The translations under genes were made by a program, and so were the position numbers. The notes beneath the pieces were generated by a model. That model saw only the letters and a list, made by a program, of their open reading frames with translations, was not told where the DNA came from and made no database searches. Of a stretch of DNA of 64,000 nt, positions 24,806 through 33,650 are shown in pieces. The DNA is from JBLMYQ01 sp050260055 (GTDB lineage: Bacteria; Bacillota; Clostridia; Acetivibrionales; UBA4821). The stretch lies in the NCBI GenBank assembly GCA_050260055.1, contig JBLNBO010000005.1, positions 62,001 to 126,000 of the forward strand, in the 5' to 3' direction. The number at the start of each line of letters is the position of its first letter. The stretch's first letter is position 1.

Positions 24806-24858
24806 AATATAGAAAGAAAAAATCCTCGAAAGAGGATTTTTTCTTTCTATATTCTATT
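24801..24858 (+). terminator. prfA terminator with a perfect 27-bp stem
   Basis: The arm at 24801-24827 is exactly complementary to 24832-24858 around a GAAA loop, with AAAAAA/TTTTTT inside the stem. The left arm contains the prfA stop codon. Confidence 0.75.
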
Positions 24859-24911
24859 ATGCAGGAATAAGATTAAATATTAATAAACTCAGCGAAGAGC
24901 TTAGATATTTT

Positions 24912-25649
24912 ATGAACAGAATTTTAGAAATAACATTAATTGGACTGCTTTCAGGTATTGTAGGAACTGGAAGCGGTGGGTTATTAGCGTTTCTTGTCAA
25001 GAAAGAATCAAGCAGGATTCTGGGGTTTATTTTAGAATTTTCTGCCGGATTAATGCTTTCTGTAGTATGCTTTGACCTTCTTCCTGAAGCCTTTGAGCTG
25101 GGAAGTGTCAGCCTTGCATGTTGGGGTGTAGTAATAGGAACATTAATGATAATAGTATTGGATGATGCAGTTAAAAGGCTAAACTATGTAAAAAAGGCGG
25201 TTAAGGATAATAATCTGCTAAAGACCGGAATACTTATGGCAATAGGGATTTCACTTCATAATTTCCCGGAAGGGATTGCCATAGGTTCGGGATTTGAAGC
25301 ATCAATAAAGCTAGGCCTTAGTATAGCGCTTGTTATAGCGGTTCATGATATTCCAGAAGGGATGGCTGTTGCGGTTCCTCTGCGAGCGGCAGGAATCAAA
25401 AGCTCAAAGGTCATTTTTTGGACCCTGCTCTCAGGACTTCCTACTGCAGTCGGTGCATTTATTGGAGTCTTGCTGGGAGAGATTTCACGGGAGATTATTG
25501 CTGCATGTTTAGGATTTGCGGGAGGTGCAATGATTTATATTGTATGCAGCGAGCTTATTCCTGAAGCGAAAAGAGTACATTCTGGAAAACTGTCGTCTGT
25601 CGGTAATATGCTTGGTATATTGGCTGGAATACTTGTAAGTTTTATCTAA
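24912..25649 (+). CDS. ZIP family metal transporter
   Basis: A 245-residue integral membrane protein with about eight hydrophobic helices. The metal-binding helices carry LHNFPEGIAIGSG (helix IV) and HDIPEGMAVAVPL (helix V), the signature of bacterial ZIP (ZupT-like) transporters that import zinc or other divalent metals. A further FDLLPEAFELG and CSELIPEAKRVHSGK lie in helices II and VII. A Shine-Dalgarno is weak (GAAGAG about 15 bases upstream). It stands alone between prfA and citrate synthase; regulation by a metal repressor is not visible. Confidence 0.85.
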   Translation: MNRILEITLIGLLSGIVGTGSGGLLAFLVKKESSRILGFILEFSAGLMLSVVCFDLLPEAFELGSVSLACWGVVIGTLMIIVLDDAVKRLNYVKKAVKDNNLLKTGILMAIGISLHNFPEGIAIGSGFEASIKLGLSIALVIAVHDIPEGMAVAVPLRAAGIKSSKVIFWTLLSGLPTAVGAFIGVLLGEISREIIAACLGFAGGAMIYIVCSELIPEAKRVHSGKLSSVGNMLGILAGILVSFI

Positions 25650-25784
25650 AAAGTAAATACTTCACAAATTATATTTTTTAATATAGAATATGAAAATAAC
25701 TTATTTTAAATAAGCTTGTTCGGAATCTACTATTTCCGTTGGATGTAAAACATGAAAATCGTTAAAAAATAAGGAGGGATTTTA

Positions 25785-27149
25785 GTGAGTGTACCTATTA
25801 TTGATTCGGAAGAAGTCCTGTTACAGAAATATCGGGAAATGGCATCCAGAAAAGATTATATTAGTGAAGAACTGTATCAGAAGTATGATGTGCAGCGCGG
25901 CTTGCGCGATAAAGAGGGCAGGGGTGTGCTTGTTGGATTAACCGAAATTGGAGAAATTCAATCGTATATTGTAAAAAAAGGGGAGACAATCCCAATACCG
26001 GGCAAGCTGATATATAGAGGGGTAGAGATAAATGATATTGTAGAAGGATTTATGTCTGAAAGCCGGTTTGGGTTTGAGGAAACTTGCTACCTTCTGCTTT
26101 TTGGGTTTCTGCCACAAAAGCAGGAGCTTGAAGAGTTTGAAAGTTATCTCGCTCAAAGAAGATGTCTCCCAAAAGATTTTGCTCGAAATATGATTATGAA
26201 TTCGCCAAGTACGGATATTATGAATGTATTATCTCAAAACGTACTAGCCTTATACGGATATTGCGAAAAGCCGGATGATATATCCATTGAGAATGTGCTG
26301 AAGCAGAGCATAGGCTTGATTGCTTGCTTTCCATTACTTACAATTTATGGCTACCAGCTTTCTAATTATTATCATAAGCAAAATAGCTTACTGCCACGCA
26401 GTCCAAAACCTGAGTACAGAACGGCTGAAAACATATTATATATGTTAAGGCCGGATGGCAATTTTACCAGATTTGAAGCGGAACTGCTTGATTTAGCGTT
26501 GGTGCTTCATGCAGAGCATGGAGGAGGTAATAATTCAGCGTTCGTGACTCATGCTTTAACATCAACCGGAACTGATACCTATGCTACAATTGTTGGAGCA
26601 TTGTCATCCTTAAAGGGTCCTAAGCATGGAGGGGCAAACATTAAGGTTGTCCAGATGTTTGAGGATATGAAAGTAAATATTAAAGACTGGAATGATGATG
26701 CAGAAATCGAAGCTTACTTAAAAAAGATTATAAATCGGGAAGCTTTTGATGGGACCGGAACAATCTACGGCATGGGGCATGCGGTATACACAATTTCTGA
26801 CCCGAGAAACCTGATATTGAAAAAGCAGGTTGAGGCTCTGGCTAAAGAAAAAGGCCTTACAGAAGAATTCAACCTTTACGCCAAGGTTGAAAAAGTTGCT
26901 CCTCAAGTTATAGCCAGATACAAGAACTTACGTAAGCCTATATGTGCAAATGTTGATTTTTATGCAGGTTTTCTTTATAGAATGCTTGATATTCCTCCAG
27001 AGTTATTCACTCCGCTTTTTGCGAATTCAAGAATTGTCGGATGGAGTGCACATAGGATTGAAGAGATAGTAAATGGTTCAAGAATAATCAGGCCTGCATA
27101 CAAATGTGTGGCACCAGAAAAGACATATGTAAGTTTAGAAAAAAGATAA
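25785..27149 (+). CDS. Citrate synthase
   Basis: A 454-residue citrate/2-methylcitrate synthase family enzyme of the Si type, condensing acetyl-CoA (or propionyl-CoA) with oxaloacetate. Catalytic histidines lie in HAEHGGGNNSAFVTH and GMGHAVYTISDPR, the oxaloacetate/CoA motif in LKGPKHGGAN, and the catalytic aspartate in CANVDFYAGF. The clostridial type carries an extra N-terminal extension of about 60 residues, as here. It starts at a GTG seven bases after AAGGAGGG. It is not linked to aconitase or isocitrate dehydrogenase in this window, so its place in a partial TCA pathway for glutamate synthesis is inferred. Confidence 0.9.
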   Translation: MSVPIIDSEEVLLQKYREMASRKDYISEELYQKYDVQRGLRDKEGRGVLVGLTEIGEIQSYIVKKGETIPIPGKLIYRGVEINDIVEGFMSESRFGFEETCYLLLFGFLPQKQELEEFESYLAQRRCLPKDFARNMIMNSPSTDIMNVLSQNVLALYGYCEKPDDISIENVLKQSIGLIACFPLLTIYGYQLSNYYHKQNSLLPRSPKPEYRTAENILYMLRPDGNFTRFEAELLDLALVLHAEHGGGNNSAFVTHALTSTGTDTYATIVGALSSLKGPKHGGANIKVVQMFEDMKVNIKDWNDDAEIEAYLKKIINREAFDGTGTIYGMGHAVYTISDPRNLILKKQVEALAKEKGLTEEFNLYAKVEKVAPQVIARYKNLRKPICANVDFYAGFLYRMLDIPPELFTPLFANSRIVGWSAHRIEEIVNGSRIIRPAYKCVAPEKTYVSLEKR

Positions 27150-27151
27150 CC

Positions 27152-27182
27152 AGAAAGCGCCTTAAACTTTAAGGCGCTTTCT
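27152..27182 (+). terminator. Citrate synthase terminator
   Basis: AGAAAGCGCCTTAAA and TTTAAGGCGCTTTCT form a 15-bp near-perfect palindrome, followed by TTAT. Confidence 0.75.
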
Positions 27183-27262
27183 TTATACAAGAATTTTTGC
27201 TTATTTGTTTTAATAAAAAATATATGTTAATATTAATAAACTAAAATTGTTGAATAGAAAGA

Positions 27263-28336
27263 GTGAACAAAGTGACTAGGATTCTTAAAATTGAGAGCAT
27301 TAAAAAAGATAAAGATAAAATAATAGCTGCCGCTGAAATCCTAAAATTAGGAGGTACGGCGGTCTTCCCTACAGAAACTGTTTATGGTTTAGGAGCTAAT
27401 GCTCTTGATGAAAATGCTGTTAAGAAGATATTTACGGCTAAGGGAAGACCTGCAGATAACCCGTTGATTGTTCACATATGGAATATTGAACAGGTAGAAT
27501 CGGTTGCTGCTCAAGTACCTTCAAGCTTTCGGATATTGGCTGAAAAATTCTGGCCTGGTCCTCTTACTTTAGTAGTAAGAAAGACAAAAGCGCTTCCGCA
27601 TATCGTTACAGCAGGACTTGATACTGTTGGAATTAGGATGCCGGATAACCTGATTGCGCTGGAACTTTTAAAATGTGCTAATATACCGATTGCTGCACCG
27701 AGCGCAAATATTTCGGGCTCACCAAGTCCTACCTCAGCGGAGCATGTAATAAAGGATTTAAATGATAGGGTTGATGTTATTATTGATGGCGGAAATAGCA
27801 GGGTAGGACTGGAATCTACGGTTCTTGATATTTCGGGAGAAATACCCGTAATTTTAAGACCTGGTGCGGTTACAAAGGAACAAATCGAAGAAGTAATAGG
27901 CAGAGTTGAAATAGATAACCATGTAATGGCTAAGATGGAAAAAGGCACGATAAAACCTAGAAGCCCAGGAGTTAAATATAAGCATTATTCGCCGAAAGCG
28001 CAAGTGACTTTGATTGATGGGCCAATTGAGAGTATAGTTAAAGAAATAAAGTTGAAAACTGAAAACCTGTCTGCTGAGGGTAAAAAGGTTGGTATAATGG
28101 CCACAGAGCAGACAAGAAAGGCATATGACAAAGGATTGGTTTTCTCTGTTGGAGATAGGGATAATCCTGAGACAATAGCCTCAAATCTTTTTAGGCTTCT
28201 TAGAGAATTTGATGAAGAGAAAGTGGATATCATTTTTATGGAATCACTTGAAAAGGACGGTATTGGAATGGCCATAATGAACCGAATGGTAAGAGCGGCG
28301 GGGTACAATGTTATTAGGGTTGGTGGTAAATTATGA
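27263..28336 (+). CDS. ywlC: L-threonylcarbamoyladenylate synthase (Sua5/YwlC)
   Basis: A 357-residue enzyme that makes threonylcarbamoyl-AMP from threonine, bicarbonate and ATP for the t6A37 modification of ANN-decoding tRNAs. It has the long Sua5 form: an N-terminal YrdC domain (residues 15-205; GGTAVFPTETVYGLGANA, KGRPADNPL, SGSPSPTSA) and a C-terminal Sua5 domain joined by the PRSPGVKYKHYSPKA linker. The start is probably the GTG at 27263, whose ribosome site is weak. It overlaps the next gene by 4 bp (ATGA), matching the ywlC-ywlE grouping of Bacillus. Confidence 0.92.
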   Translation: MNKVTRILKIESIKKDKDKIIAAAEILKLGGTAVFPTETVYGLGANALDENAVKKIFTAKGRPADNPLIVHIWNIEQVESVAAQVPSSFRILAEKFWPGPLTLVVRKTKALPHIVTAGLDTVGIRMPDNLIALELLKCANIPIAAPSANISGSPSPTSAEHVIKDLNDRVDVIIDGGNSRVGLESTVLDISGEIPVILRPGAVTKEQIEEVIGRVEIDNHVMAKMEKGTIKPRSPGVKYKHYSPKAQVTLIDGPIESIVKEIKLKTENLSAEGKKVGIMATEQTRKAYDKGLVFSVGDRDNPETIASNLFRLLREFDEEKVDIIFMESLEKDGIGMAIMNRMVRAAGYNVIRVGGKL

Positions 28337-28815
28337 ACGTACTTTTTGTTTGTACTGGTAATACATGCAGAAGCTTTATGGCAGAAGCAATTTTAAAAAA
28401 TATCCTTGCTTCAAAAGGAATGGAGAATGTAAAAGTTTCTTCGGCCGGCTTGGCGGCGTGGGAAGGGGATCCGGCAAATCAGAGTGCTGTTGAAGTCCTT
28501 AGGGAAAGCGGAATTGATACAGGAAATCATCGCGCTAAAAAGTTGGTTAAGCAGATGCTTGATTCATCAGATATAGTTCTTTGTATGACTTGGCTTCAGA
28601 AAAAGAATATATCTGCACAGTTTCCCGGTTTTAGGGATAAAGTCTTCTCAATATACGAATATACTTCTGCGGTTCAAGATAATGAGCAATCAGCTGCAAG
28701 AGATGTTGCAGATCCTTATGGAATGCCGATTGATGTATACAGGAAATGTTTTCACGAATTAAAAGACTTGCTGGAACGGGTTGGGGAACAAATTTCTTTG
28801 GCTAAAGGTGAATAG
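28333..28815 (+). CDS. ywlE: Low-molecular-weight phosphatase, protein-arginine-phosphatase (YwlE) type
   Basis: A 160-residue LMW-PTP fold protein. The phosphate loop CTGNTCRSFMAE (residues 7-18) has the C-x5-R-S signature, and the threonine in GNTCRS is the residue that marks arginine-phosphatase YwlE over tyrosine phosphatases. The general acid lies in VADPYGMP near residue 128. In Bacillus, YwlE reverses McsB-dependent arginine phosphorylation and so opposes ClpCP tagging. Here it is translationally coupled to ywlC. Substrate specificity is inferred from the loop and context; mcsB is not in the window. Confidence 0.85.
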   Translation: MNVLFVCTGNTCRSFMAEAILKNILASKGMENVKVSSAGLAAWEGDPANQSAVEVLRESGIDTGNHRAKKLVKQMLDSSDIVLCMTWLQKKNISAQFPGFRDKVFSIYEYTSAVQDNEQSAARDVADPYGMPIDVYRKCFHELKDLLERVGEQISLAKGE

Positions 28816-28832
28816 TTAGGGAATAATTAATA

Positions 28833-28861
28833 TTGATTAATAAACTAGATTGCCGTATAAT
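28833..28861 (+). promoter_or_regulatory. SRP RNA promoter
   Basis: TTGATT (28833-28838), exactly 17 bp, TATAAT (28856-28861). Initiation near 28868 would give a short 5' precursor containing the hairpin AGCCAAAA-atag-TTTTGGCT, whose right arm overlaps the first bases of the SRP RNA closing stem. Confidence 0.65.
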
Positions 28862-28887
28862 GTAGAAGCTGTAAAGCCAAAAATAGT

Positions 28888-29160
28888 TTTGGCTGTGCTA
28901 GGCGGGGAGGTAGCGGTGCCCTGTACCTGCAATCCGCTATAGCAGGGCTTAATTCCTTTTATAGGCTGTTTCATGTAGGGCTGGAGAATAATAAGTGGTG
29001 ATGAAAATCAGGTCTTGCGCAACAGGAATCTGTGAACTCCGTCAGATTCGGAAGAAAGCAGCGGTAAGTAGACCCTTCTGTGTGCCGCAAGGGTACTTGA
29101 TTTGAGCAAACATTATGAATACCGCTTGTATGGTGCAGTCGAATAAAAGGTGCACAGCCT
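28888..29160 (+). ncRNA. ffs: Large signal recognition particle RNA (Bacillus 6S/scRNA type)
   Basis: About 273 nt. The closing stem GGCTGTGC (28891-28898) pairs with GCACAGCC near the 3' end (29152-29159). The Alu-domain core GCTAGGCGGGGAGGTAGC and CAATCCGCTATAGCAGGG and the S-domain loop TCAGATTCGGAAGAAAGCAG with the opposing CCGCAAGGGTA are recognisable against Bacillus scr. The RNA scaffolds Ffh for cotranslational targeting of membrane and secreted proteins. Upstream ywlE and downstream dnaX-ybaB-recR reproduce the Bacillus scr-dnaX neighbourhood, except that an HD-GYP gene intervenes. Confidence 0.93.
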
Positions 29161-29172
29161 TATTATTTTAAC

Positions 29173-29221
29173 ATAGGGGCGATTATCCTTATTGCTAGGC
29201 ATTTTGGATAACCGTCCCTAT
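29173..29221 (+). terminator. Hairpin after the SRP RNA
   Basis: ATAGGGGCGATTATCC (29173-29188) pairs with GGATAACCGTCCCTAT (29206-29221) over 16 positions with two non-Watson-Crick pairs. It lacks a T-run, so it may be a processing or weak termination structure. The remaining 190 bp before the next gene are A+T rich with no other feature I can support. Confidence 0.45.
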
Positions 29222-29413
29222 CAATTTAAGAACTTAATACAAGAAATAACTTTATTATGCACATAAATTTAACAAAAAACTTCAAAATCCGGTAATAGTA
29301 TGGTATAATATTCTATATAAGAGATATTTGCTCAACTTTTCAGTTTTTCATTTTTCTTTTTAGAACTTCTCATATTATATTTTCATTTGCGAGGGACATT
29401 GGGAGTTGTGTTT

Positions 29414-31378
29414 ATGAAGCTTACAAGTCTGAAAACGAGAATCTTTTTATTGTTGTTTTCAATATCTGTACTACCAATCGCTGCATTCGTTGCTTTGATT
29501 TATTTTAATGCTTTCATTACATGTGATACAGCATTTTTCCTTAAGGGCGTCGCATTATGCATTGCGATTTTTGGGTTTGTTGTATTTTTTATGAGTTTAT
29601 TTTATATCCAGAAAACAGTAACAAAACTTTTGCAGCAAATGAAGAGAGGGCTTATGGCTGTTGAATCTGGTGACTTGGATAAGCAAATAGAATTTCCTGA
29701 CATGGACGAATTTAACGAAATTGGACATACATACAACAAAATGACAGATAAGATTAAAGCGGATAAGAGGGAGCTTGAACTTCAAGCGTTAGAAATATAT
29801 GCAAAAAATATAGAAATCCAGCAGGCAAATATGGAGCTGGAGGCTTCTTATGGCCAGCTTCAAGCCACTATTAACCAACTGAATGATTCAGAACAAAAAT
29901 ATTATTCCCTGGTTAAGAGTATAGCAGACATTGTTTGCGTTATACGGCTTGACGGGAATATTTATTTTATTAACGAAATTGTCAAAGATATTTTGGGTTA
30001 TAACAGACAGGAAATTGAAGGGCGGAATATCAGAGAGCTGATAAAGCCCGGACTTTCTGAAACATTTCTTGAAAAAGTAAGCAGCGAGTTAAAATCAAAA
30101 AACTCATTAACTATAGAGCTAGAGCTAATGCATAAAAATAGGAACTATATTCTGACAGAAGCAACATTAACTAACTTTGTATACGATGGCGAAATTATAG
30201 GAATTCAGGCAATTATTAGAGATATTACCCAAAAGAAAAAGATGGAGCAGGAGATAATTGCTTCTTATAAAGAAGCTGCAACAATAAATAGTTTGAGCAG
30301 AAAATTGAATGCTACTCTTGAGATTGATAATGTTATAAACATGGTTGTTAATGAAATATGCAGAGTACTCAGAAACCCTCTTTGCATATTAAGGATGATA
30401 GATGAAGATGGAAAAGAGCTAATTCCAAAAGCATATGCGGGAGAGTATCTGGAAGATATAATAAGTGATGTAGGAGATTTGCCTTGTATAAATATTGATG
30501 CCTCATATTTTGAACAAATTTTGAGTAATTTAAACAGATCAGATACAATAACGATACATGATTTCACATATTTTGAGACTATTGATAGAATAAATATTGT
30601 AAAAAAGCCAAATGAAAAAGTTAAAGAATTACTTGTTACTTTAATAAAAACCAAAGAAAAGAGAATAGGCATTCTAATTGTTGGAACAGTAACAAAATTC
30701 AACTCACGGCAAAAGAGCCTGCTCTCATCTATTGCTAATAATGCTGCGATTGCTATTGAAAATGCACAACTGTTTGATATGTCCAGAAAGAACTTTATTA
30801 AGACTGTTAATGCTTTAATTGCAGCAATTGAAGCTAAAGATAATTATACAAGGGGACATTCATACAGGGTTTCTAGGCTTGCGGTTGTAATTGCCGAGAA
30901 GATGGGATTGCCGAAAGAACAGATAGATGAAATCAGAATTGCAGGTATTTTACATGATATCGGAAAAATCGGAATACCTGATGCTATACTTAGAAAACCA
31001 AGTAGACTGACAGATGACGAATTCGAGCAGATTAAGAAGCATCCAGCTATAAGCAAAAGAATCCTTGAGCCTGTTGGTTTATCTGATGTTGCAATAAGGG
31101 CTATTGCCAGCCATCATGAAAGATGGGACGGCAAAGGATATCCGTCAGGATTGGACAAAGAGGAATTATCACTTGAAGCCCAGATTATTTCTGTTGCCGA
31201 TGCACTTGATGCAATGACATCAAATAGAGCTTATAGGAATGCAATGTCTGAAGAGGATGCTATTAAGGAAATACTTAGGTGTAAAGATTCGCAATTCAGC
31301 CCAGAGGTTGTGGAAGCGTTATCTGATTTGTTTAAAGCTGGAAATGCAAATATTTTTAAGGATATATTCGAACAGTAA
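29414..31378 (+). CDS. Membrane HD-GYP domain protein with HAMP, PAS and GAF domains (probable c-di-GMP phosphodiesterase)
   Basis: About 654 residues. Two hydrophobic helices (residues 8-30 and 36-58) enclose a very short external loop; then HAMP (about 55-105), a coiled coil, PAS (about 160-275), GAF (about 290-455) and HD-GYP (about 470-640). The metal site is intact: ARGHSYRVSRLA-type helix, ILHDIGKIGIPD near 514 and SHHERWDGKGYPSGL near 566. HD-GYP enzymes hydrolyse c-di-GMP to GMP/pGpG. The ATG at 29414 follows GGGAG by eight bases; TTG and GTG codons lie upstream in frame. It sits between the SRP RNA and dnaX, normally adjacent in Firmicutes. Signal unknown. Confidence 0.9.
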   Translation: MKLTSLKTRIFLLLFSISVLPIAAFVALIYFNAFITCDTAFFLKGVALCIAIFGFVVFFMSLFYIQKTVTKLLQQMKRGLMAVESGDLDKQIEFPDMDEFNEIGHTYNKMTDKIKADKRELELQALEIYAKNIEIQQANMELEASYGQLQATINQLNDSEQKYYSLVKSIADIVCVIRLDGNIYFINEIVKDILGYNRQEIEGRNIRELIKPGLSETFLEKVSSELKSKNSLTIELELMHKNRNYILTEATLTNFVYDGEIIGIQAIIRDITQKKKMEQEIIASYKEAATINSLSRKLNATLEIDNVINMVVNEICRVLRNPLCILRMIDEDGKELIPKAYAGEYLEDIISDVGDLPCINIDASYFEQILSNLNRSDTITIHDFTYFETIDRINIVKKPNEKVKELLVTLIKTKEKRIGILIVGTVTKFNSRQKSLLSSIANNAAIAIENAQLFDMSRKNFIKTVNALIAAIEAKDNYTRGHSYRVSRLAVVIAEKMGLPKEQIDEIRIAGILHDIGKIGIPDAILRKPSRLTDDEFEQIKKHPAISKRILEPVGLSDVAIRAIASHHERWDGKGYPSGLDKEELSLEAQIISVADALDAMTSNRAYRNAMSEEDAIKEILRCKDSQFSPEVVEALSDLFKAGNANIFKDIFEQ

Positions 31379-31459
31379 ATATAGAAAAATTTCATACGTA
31401 TGTTATAATAGGATAGATATTTATCTATCCTATTATTTTTGGCTTTGAGGGTGAATCAT

Positions 31460-33076
31460 ATGTCTTATATTGCTTTATATAGGAAATGGAGGCCGATGGT
31501 TTTTGATGAGATTGTTGGCCAGCAGAATGTGGTTAAGGTATTAAAAAATCAAATTTTTAATAATAGAATTGCCCATGCATATCTCTTTTCTGGCGGCAGA
31601 GGAACTGGAAAAACAAGTATGGCTAAAATTCTTGCCAGAGCTGTAAACTGTTTGCAGTCTAATGAGGGAAACCCTTGTAATGAATGTGATGTTTGCAGGG
31701 GAATTATTTCTGGGACCATAATGGATGTTGTCGAAATTGATGCAGCATCTAATAACAGTGTTGAAGATGTAAGGTTAATAAGAGATGAAGTTTTTTACAT
31801 GCCTTCTGTTGCAAAATTCAGGGTTTATATTATTGATGAAGTGCATATGCTTTCTATAGGAGCTTTTAATGCACTGCTAAAAATTCTTGAGGAGCCTCCC
31901 AAACATGTTATATTCATACTAGCAACTACCGAATCTCATAAACTTCCGGCTACAATATTGTCCAGGTGCCAAAGATTTGAGTTCAAGCAGATAAGTATTA
32001 ATGATATAACATCAAGGCTTAATGATATTGTTAAGGAAAGCCAAATACAATCAGATCAAGATGCTCTAGAACTTATTGCAAGATCGGCAGACGGTGCTTT
32101 GAGGGATGCAATCAGTATATTGGACCAATGTATGGGCGGAACCAGCAAAATAACCAAAGAAATTGTTGCAGATACAATTGGGCTTCCTAGAGAACAGTTT
32201 CTCCATGATATTGCCATAGCCATTTCAGAAAAGAACTTCTCAACTTTAATTGAGATTGTTGACCAGCTTGCAAAGAGTGGAAAAGACTTGGCTCAGTTTA
32301 CATCAGTATTAGTTAGGTTTTTTAGGGATATAATGATATTTAAAACAGCGGGAGAGGGTGCGAATACCTATTTAGCTTCAAGAAACCCGGATGAACTTAG
32401 AGACCTCTCAGGAAGATTTGAAAATCAGAGATTAGCTGAAATTGTTGAACAACTTTCAGAGGTTGAAGCTTCGCTTAAATGGGCTGCGATGCCCAGAATA
32501 ATTATAGAAGTCGGTATGCTTAAGCTTTGCAAGGAAAAATCATCTATTGCTGATAGTGCTTTTGAAGAGAGAATGGTCAGGTTGGAAGAGGCTTTGTCAA
32601 AAGCAAAAAAGCCGCAGACTGAGAAGGTAATTGTCGAGGATAAATCTTCCGGCAAGCAAGAGGTTCAAGCTGTTAGCGAGTCCAAAAGCCAAGGCAAAAA
32701 AGCTGTTGCTGATAGTATGGATTCTGCTGATTATCTTGAGGAATGGGATGAAGTAATAACTGATTTAAAAAGCAGCGGAAAGATGGTATTATATGCAAAT
32801 CTTATAGGAACCAAAGCAAAAAAACTGGATGAAAGAACAATTGCTGTTATCTTAGATAAGAAATCTTCGGAATTTAGAAAGACAGTTATAATGAAAAATG
32901 AAAACACCATACTCCTTAAAACTATTGTTAAGAAAGTTTTTGGAATTGATTACAATATAAAATGTATGAGTGAAGATGCAAAAGTAGAAGAAACTGTTAA
33001 AAAAGTGAAAGAAGATACTAAGATTGAAGAATTGGCGAAAAAGTTTAATGTTCCCATTAGCGTTATTGAGGAATGA
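31460..33076 (+). CDS. dnaX: DNA polymerase III subunits gamma/tau
   Basis: A 538-residue clamp-loader ATPase. It starts MSYIALYRKWRPMVFDEIVGQ, the conserved DnaX N-terminus; Walker A GGRGTGKTSMAK near residue 45; a zinc module CLQSNEGNPCNECDVC near 65-80; Walker B and sensor IIDEVHMLS near 125 and ATILSRCQRFEFK. The tau-specific C-terminus (from about 360) is lysine rich. No obvious slippery A-run for a programmed shorter form was found. The ATG at 31460 is chosen over an upstream TTG because GAGGGTG precedes it. First gene of dnaX-ybaB-recR. Confidence 0.95.
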   Translation: MSYIALYRKWRPMVFDEIVGQQNVVKVLKNQIFNNRIAHAYLFSGGRGTGKTSMAKILARAVNCLQSNEGNPCNECDVCRGIISGTIMDVVEIDAASNNSVEDVRLIRDEVFYMPSVAKFRVYIIDEVHMLSIGAFNALLKILEEPPKHVIFILATTESHKLPATILSRCQRFEFKQISINDITSRLNDIVKESQIQSDQDALELIARSADGALRDAISILDQCMGGTSKITKEIVADTIGLPREQFLHDIAIAISEKNFSTLIEIVDQLAKSGKDLAQFTSVLVRFFRDIMIFKTAGEGANTYLASRNPDELRDLSGRFENQRLAEIVEQLSEVEASLKWAAMPRIIIEVGMLKLCKEKSSIADSAFEERMVRLEEALSKAKKPQTEKVIVEDKSSGKQEVQAVSESKSQGKKAVADSMDSADYLEEWDEVITDLKSSGKMVLYANLIGTKAKKLDERTIAVILDKKSSEFRKTVIMKNENTILLKTIVKKVFGIDYNIKCMSEDAKVEETVKKVKEDTKIEELAKKFNVPISVIEE

Positions 33077-33185
33077 CTTGAAAAGCAATTGATAATTAAT
33101 AAATGACAATGTATAATCGTAGTCGAATTAAAAATTGAAAAAGTATAATTGAAAATTAAAAATTATTATAATGGAGGGATATTTA

Positions 33186-33527
33186 ATGGCTAAAGGTGGT
33201 TTCCCCGGGGGGTTTGGGGGCATGAATATGGGGAATTTAATGAAACAGGCAGAAAAAATGCAAAAGGATATGCAAAAGGTTCAAGAAGAACTTGAAGAAA
33301 AAACCATTGAAGCTAGCTCAGGTGGTGGAGCGGTTACAGTAGTTGCTACCGGAAAAAAAGATTTGAAAGAAATAAAGATAAAGCCTGAAGTTGTTGATCC
33401 TGATGATGTAGAAATGCTTCAGGATTTGATACTTGCAGCTGTAAATGAAGCAATCAGAAAAGCTGATGAGCTTGTTTCTTCTGAAATGAGGAAAATTACT
33501 GGCGGAGGATTGCCGGGATTATTTTAG
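33186..33527 (+). CDS. ybaB: Nucleoid-associated protein YbaB/EbfC
   Basis: A 113-residue DNA-binding protein with the glycine/methionine-rich start MAKGGFPGGFGGMNMGNLMK, a helical KQAEKMQKDMQKVQEEL segment and a beta core containing GGGAVTVVATGKKDLKEIKI. It forms dimers that bind DNA and is nearly always found between dnaX and recR, as here. I take the ATG at 33186 with GGAGGG upstream rather than an earlier in-frame ATG. A dispersed repeat begins at its stop codon. Confidence 0.93.
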   Translation: MAKGGFPGGFGGMNMGNLMKQAEKMQKDMQKVQEELEEKTIEASSGGGAVTVVATGKKDLKEIKIKPEVVDPDDVEMLQDLILAAVNEAIRKADELVSSEMRKITGGGLPGLF

Positions 33528-33540
33528 TTGACAGTGAAAT
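33526..33540 (+). repeat. Dispersed repeat, partial copy after ybaB
   Basis: AGTTGACAGTGAAAT starts inside the ybaB stop codon and matches part of the repeat seen after dapF and hypD. Confidence 0.4.
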
Positions 33541-33650
33541 CTATTAATATAAGATAATACGAAAAATTCATTTTTATATAAAAATGTTAGAAGCAAGTAG
33601 TGCAATAAAGCAATACGACACTTATCACATTTTTAGAACAGAGGATGGAA

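Noticed and set aside
33077..33185. AATTGAAAATTAAAAATT-type repeats between dnaX and ybaB as a designed feature
   Set aside because: These are low-complexity A+T-rich stretches without a clear unit or symmetry; a similar stretch lies before rplI (57085-57160).
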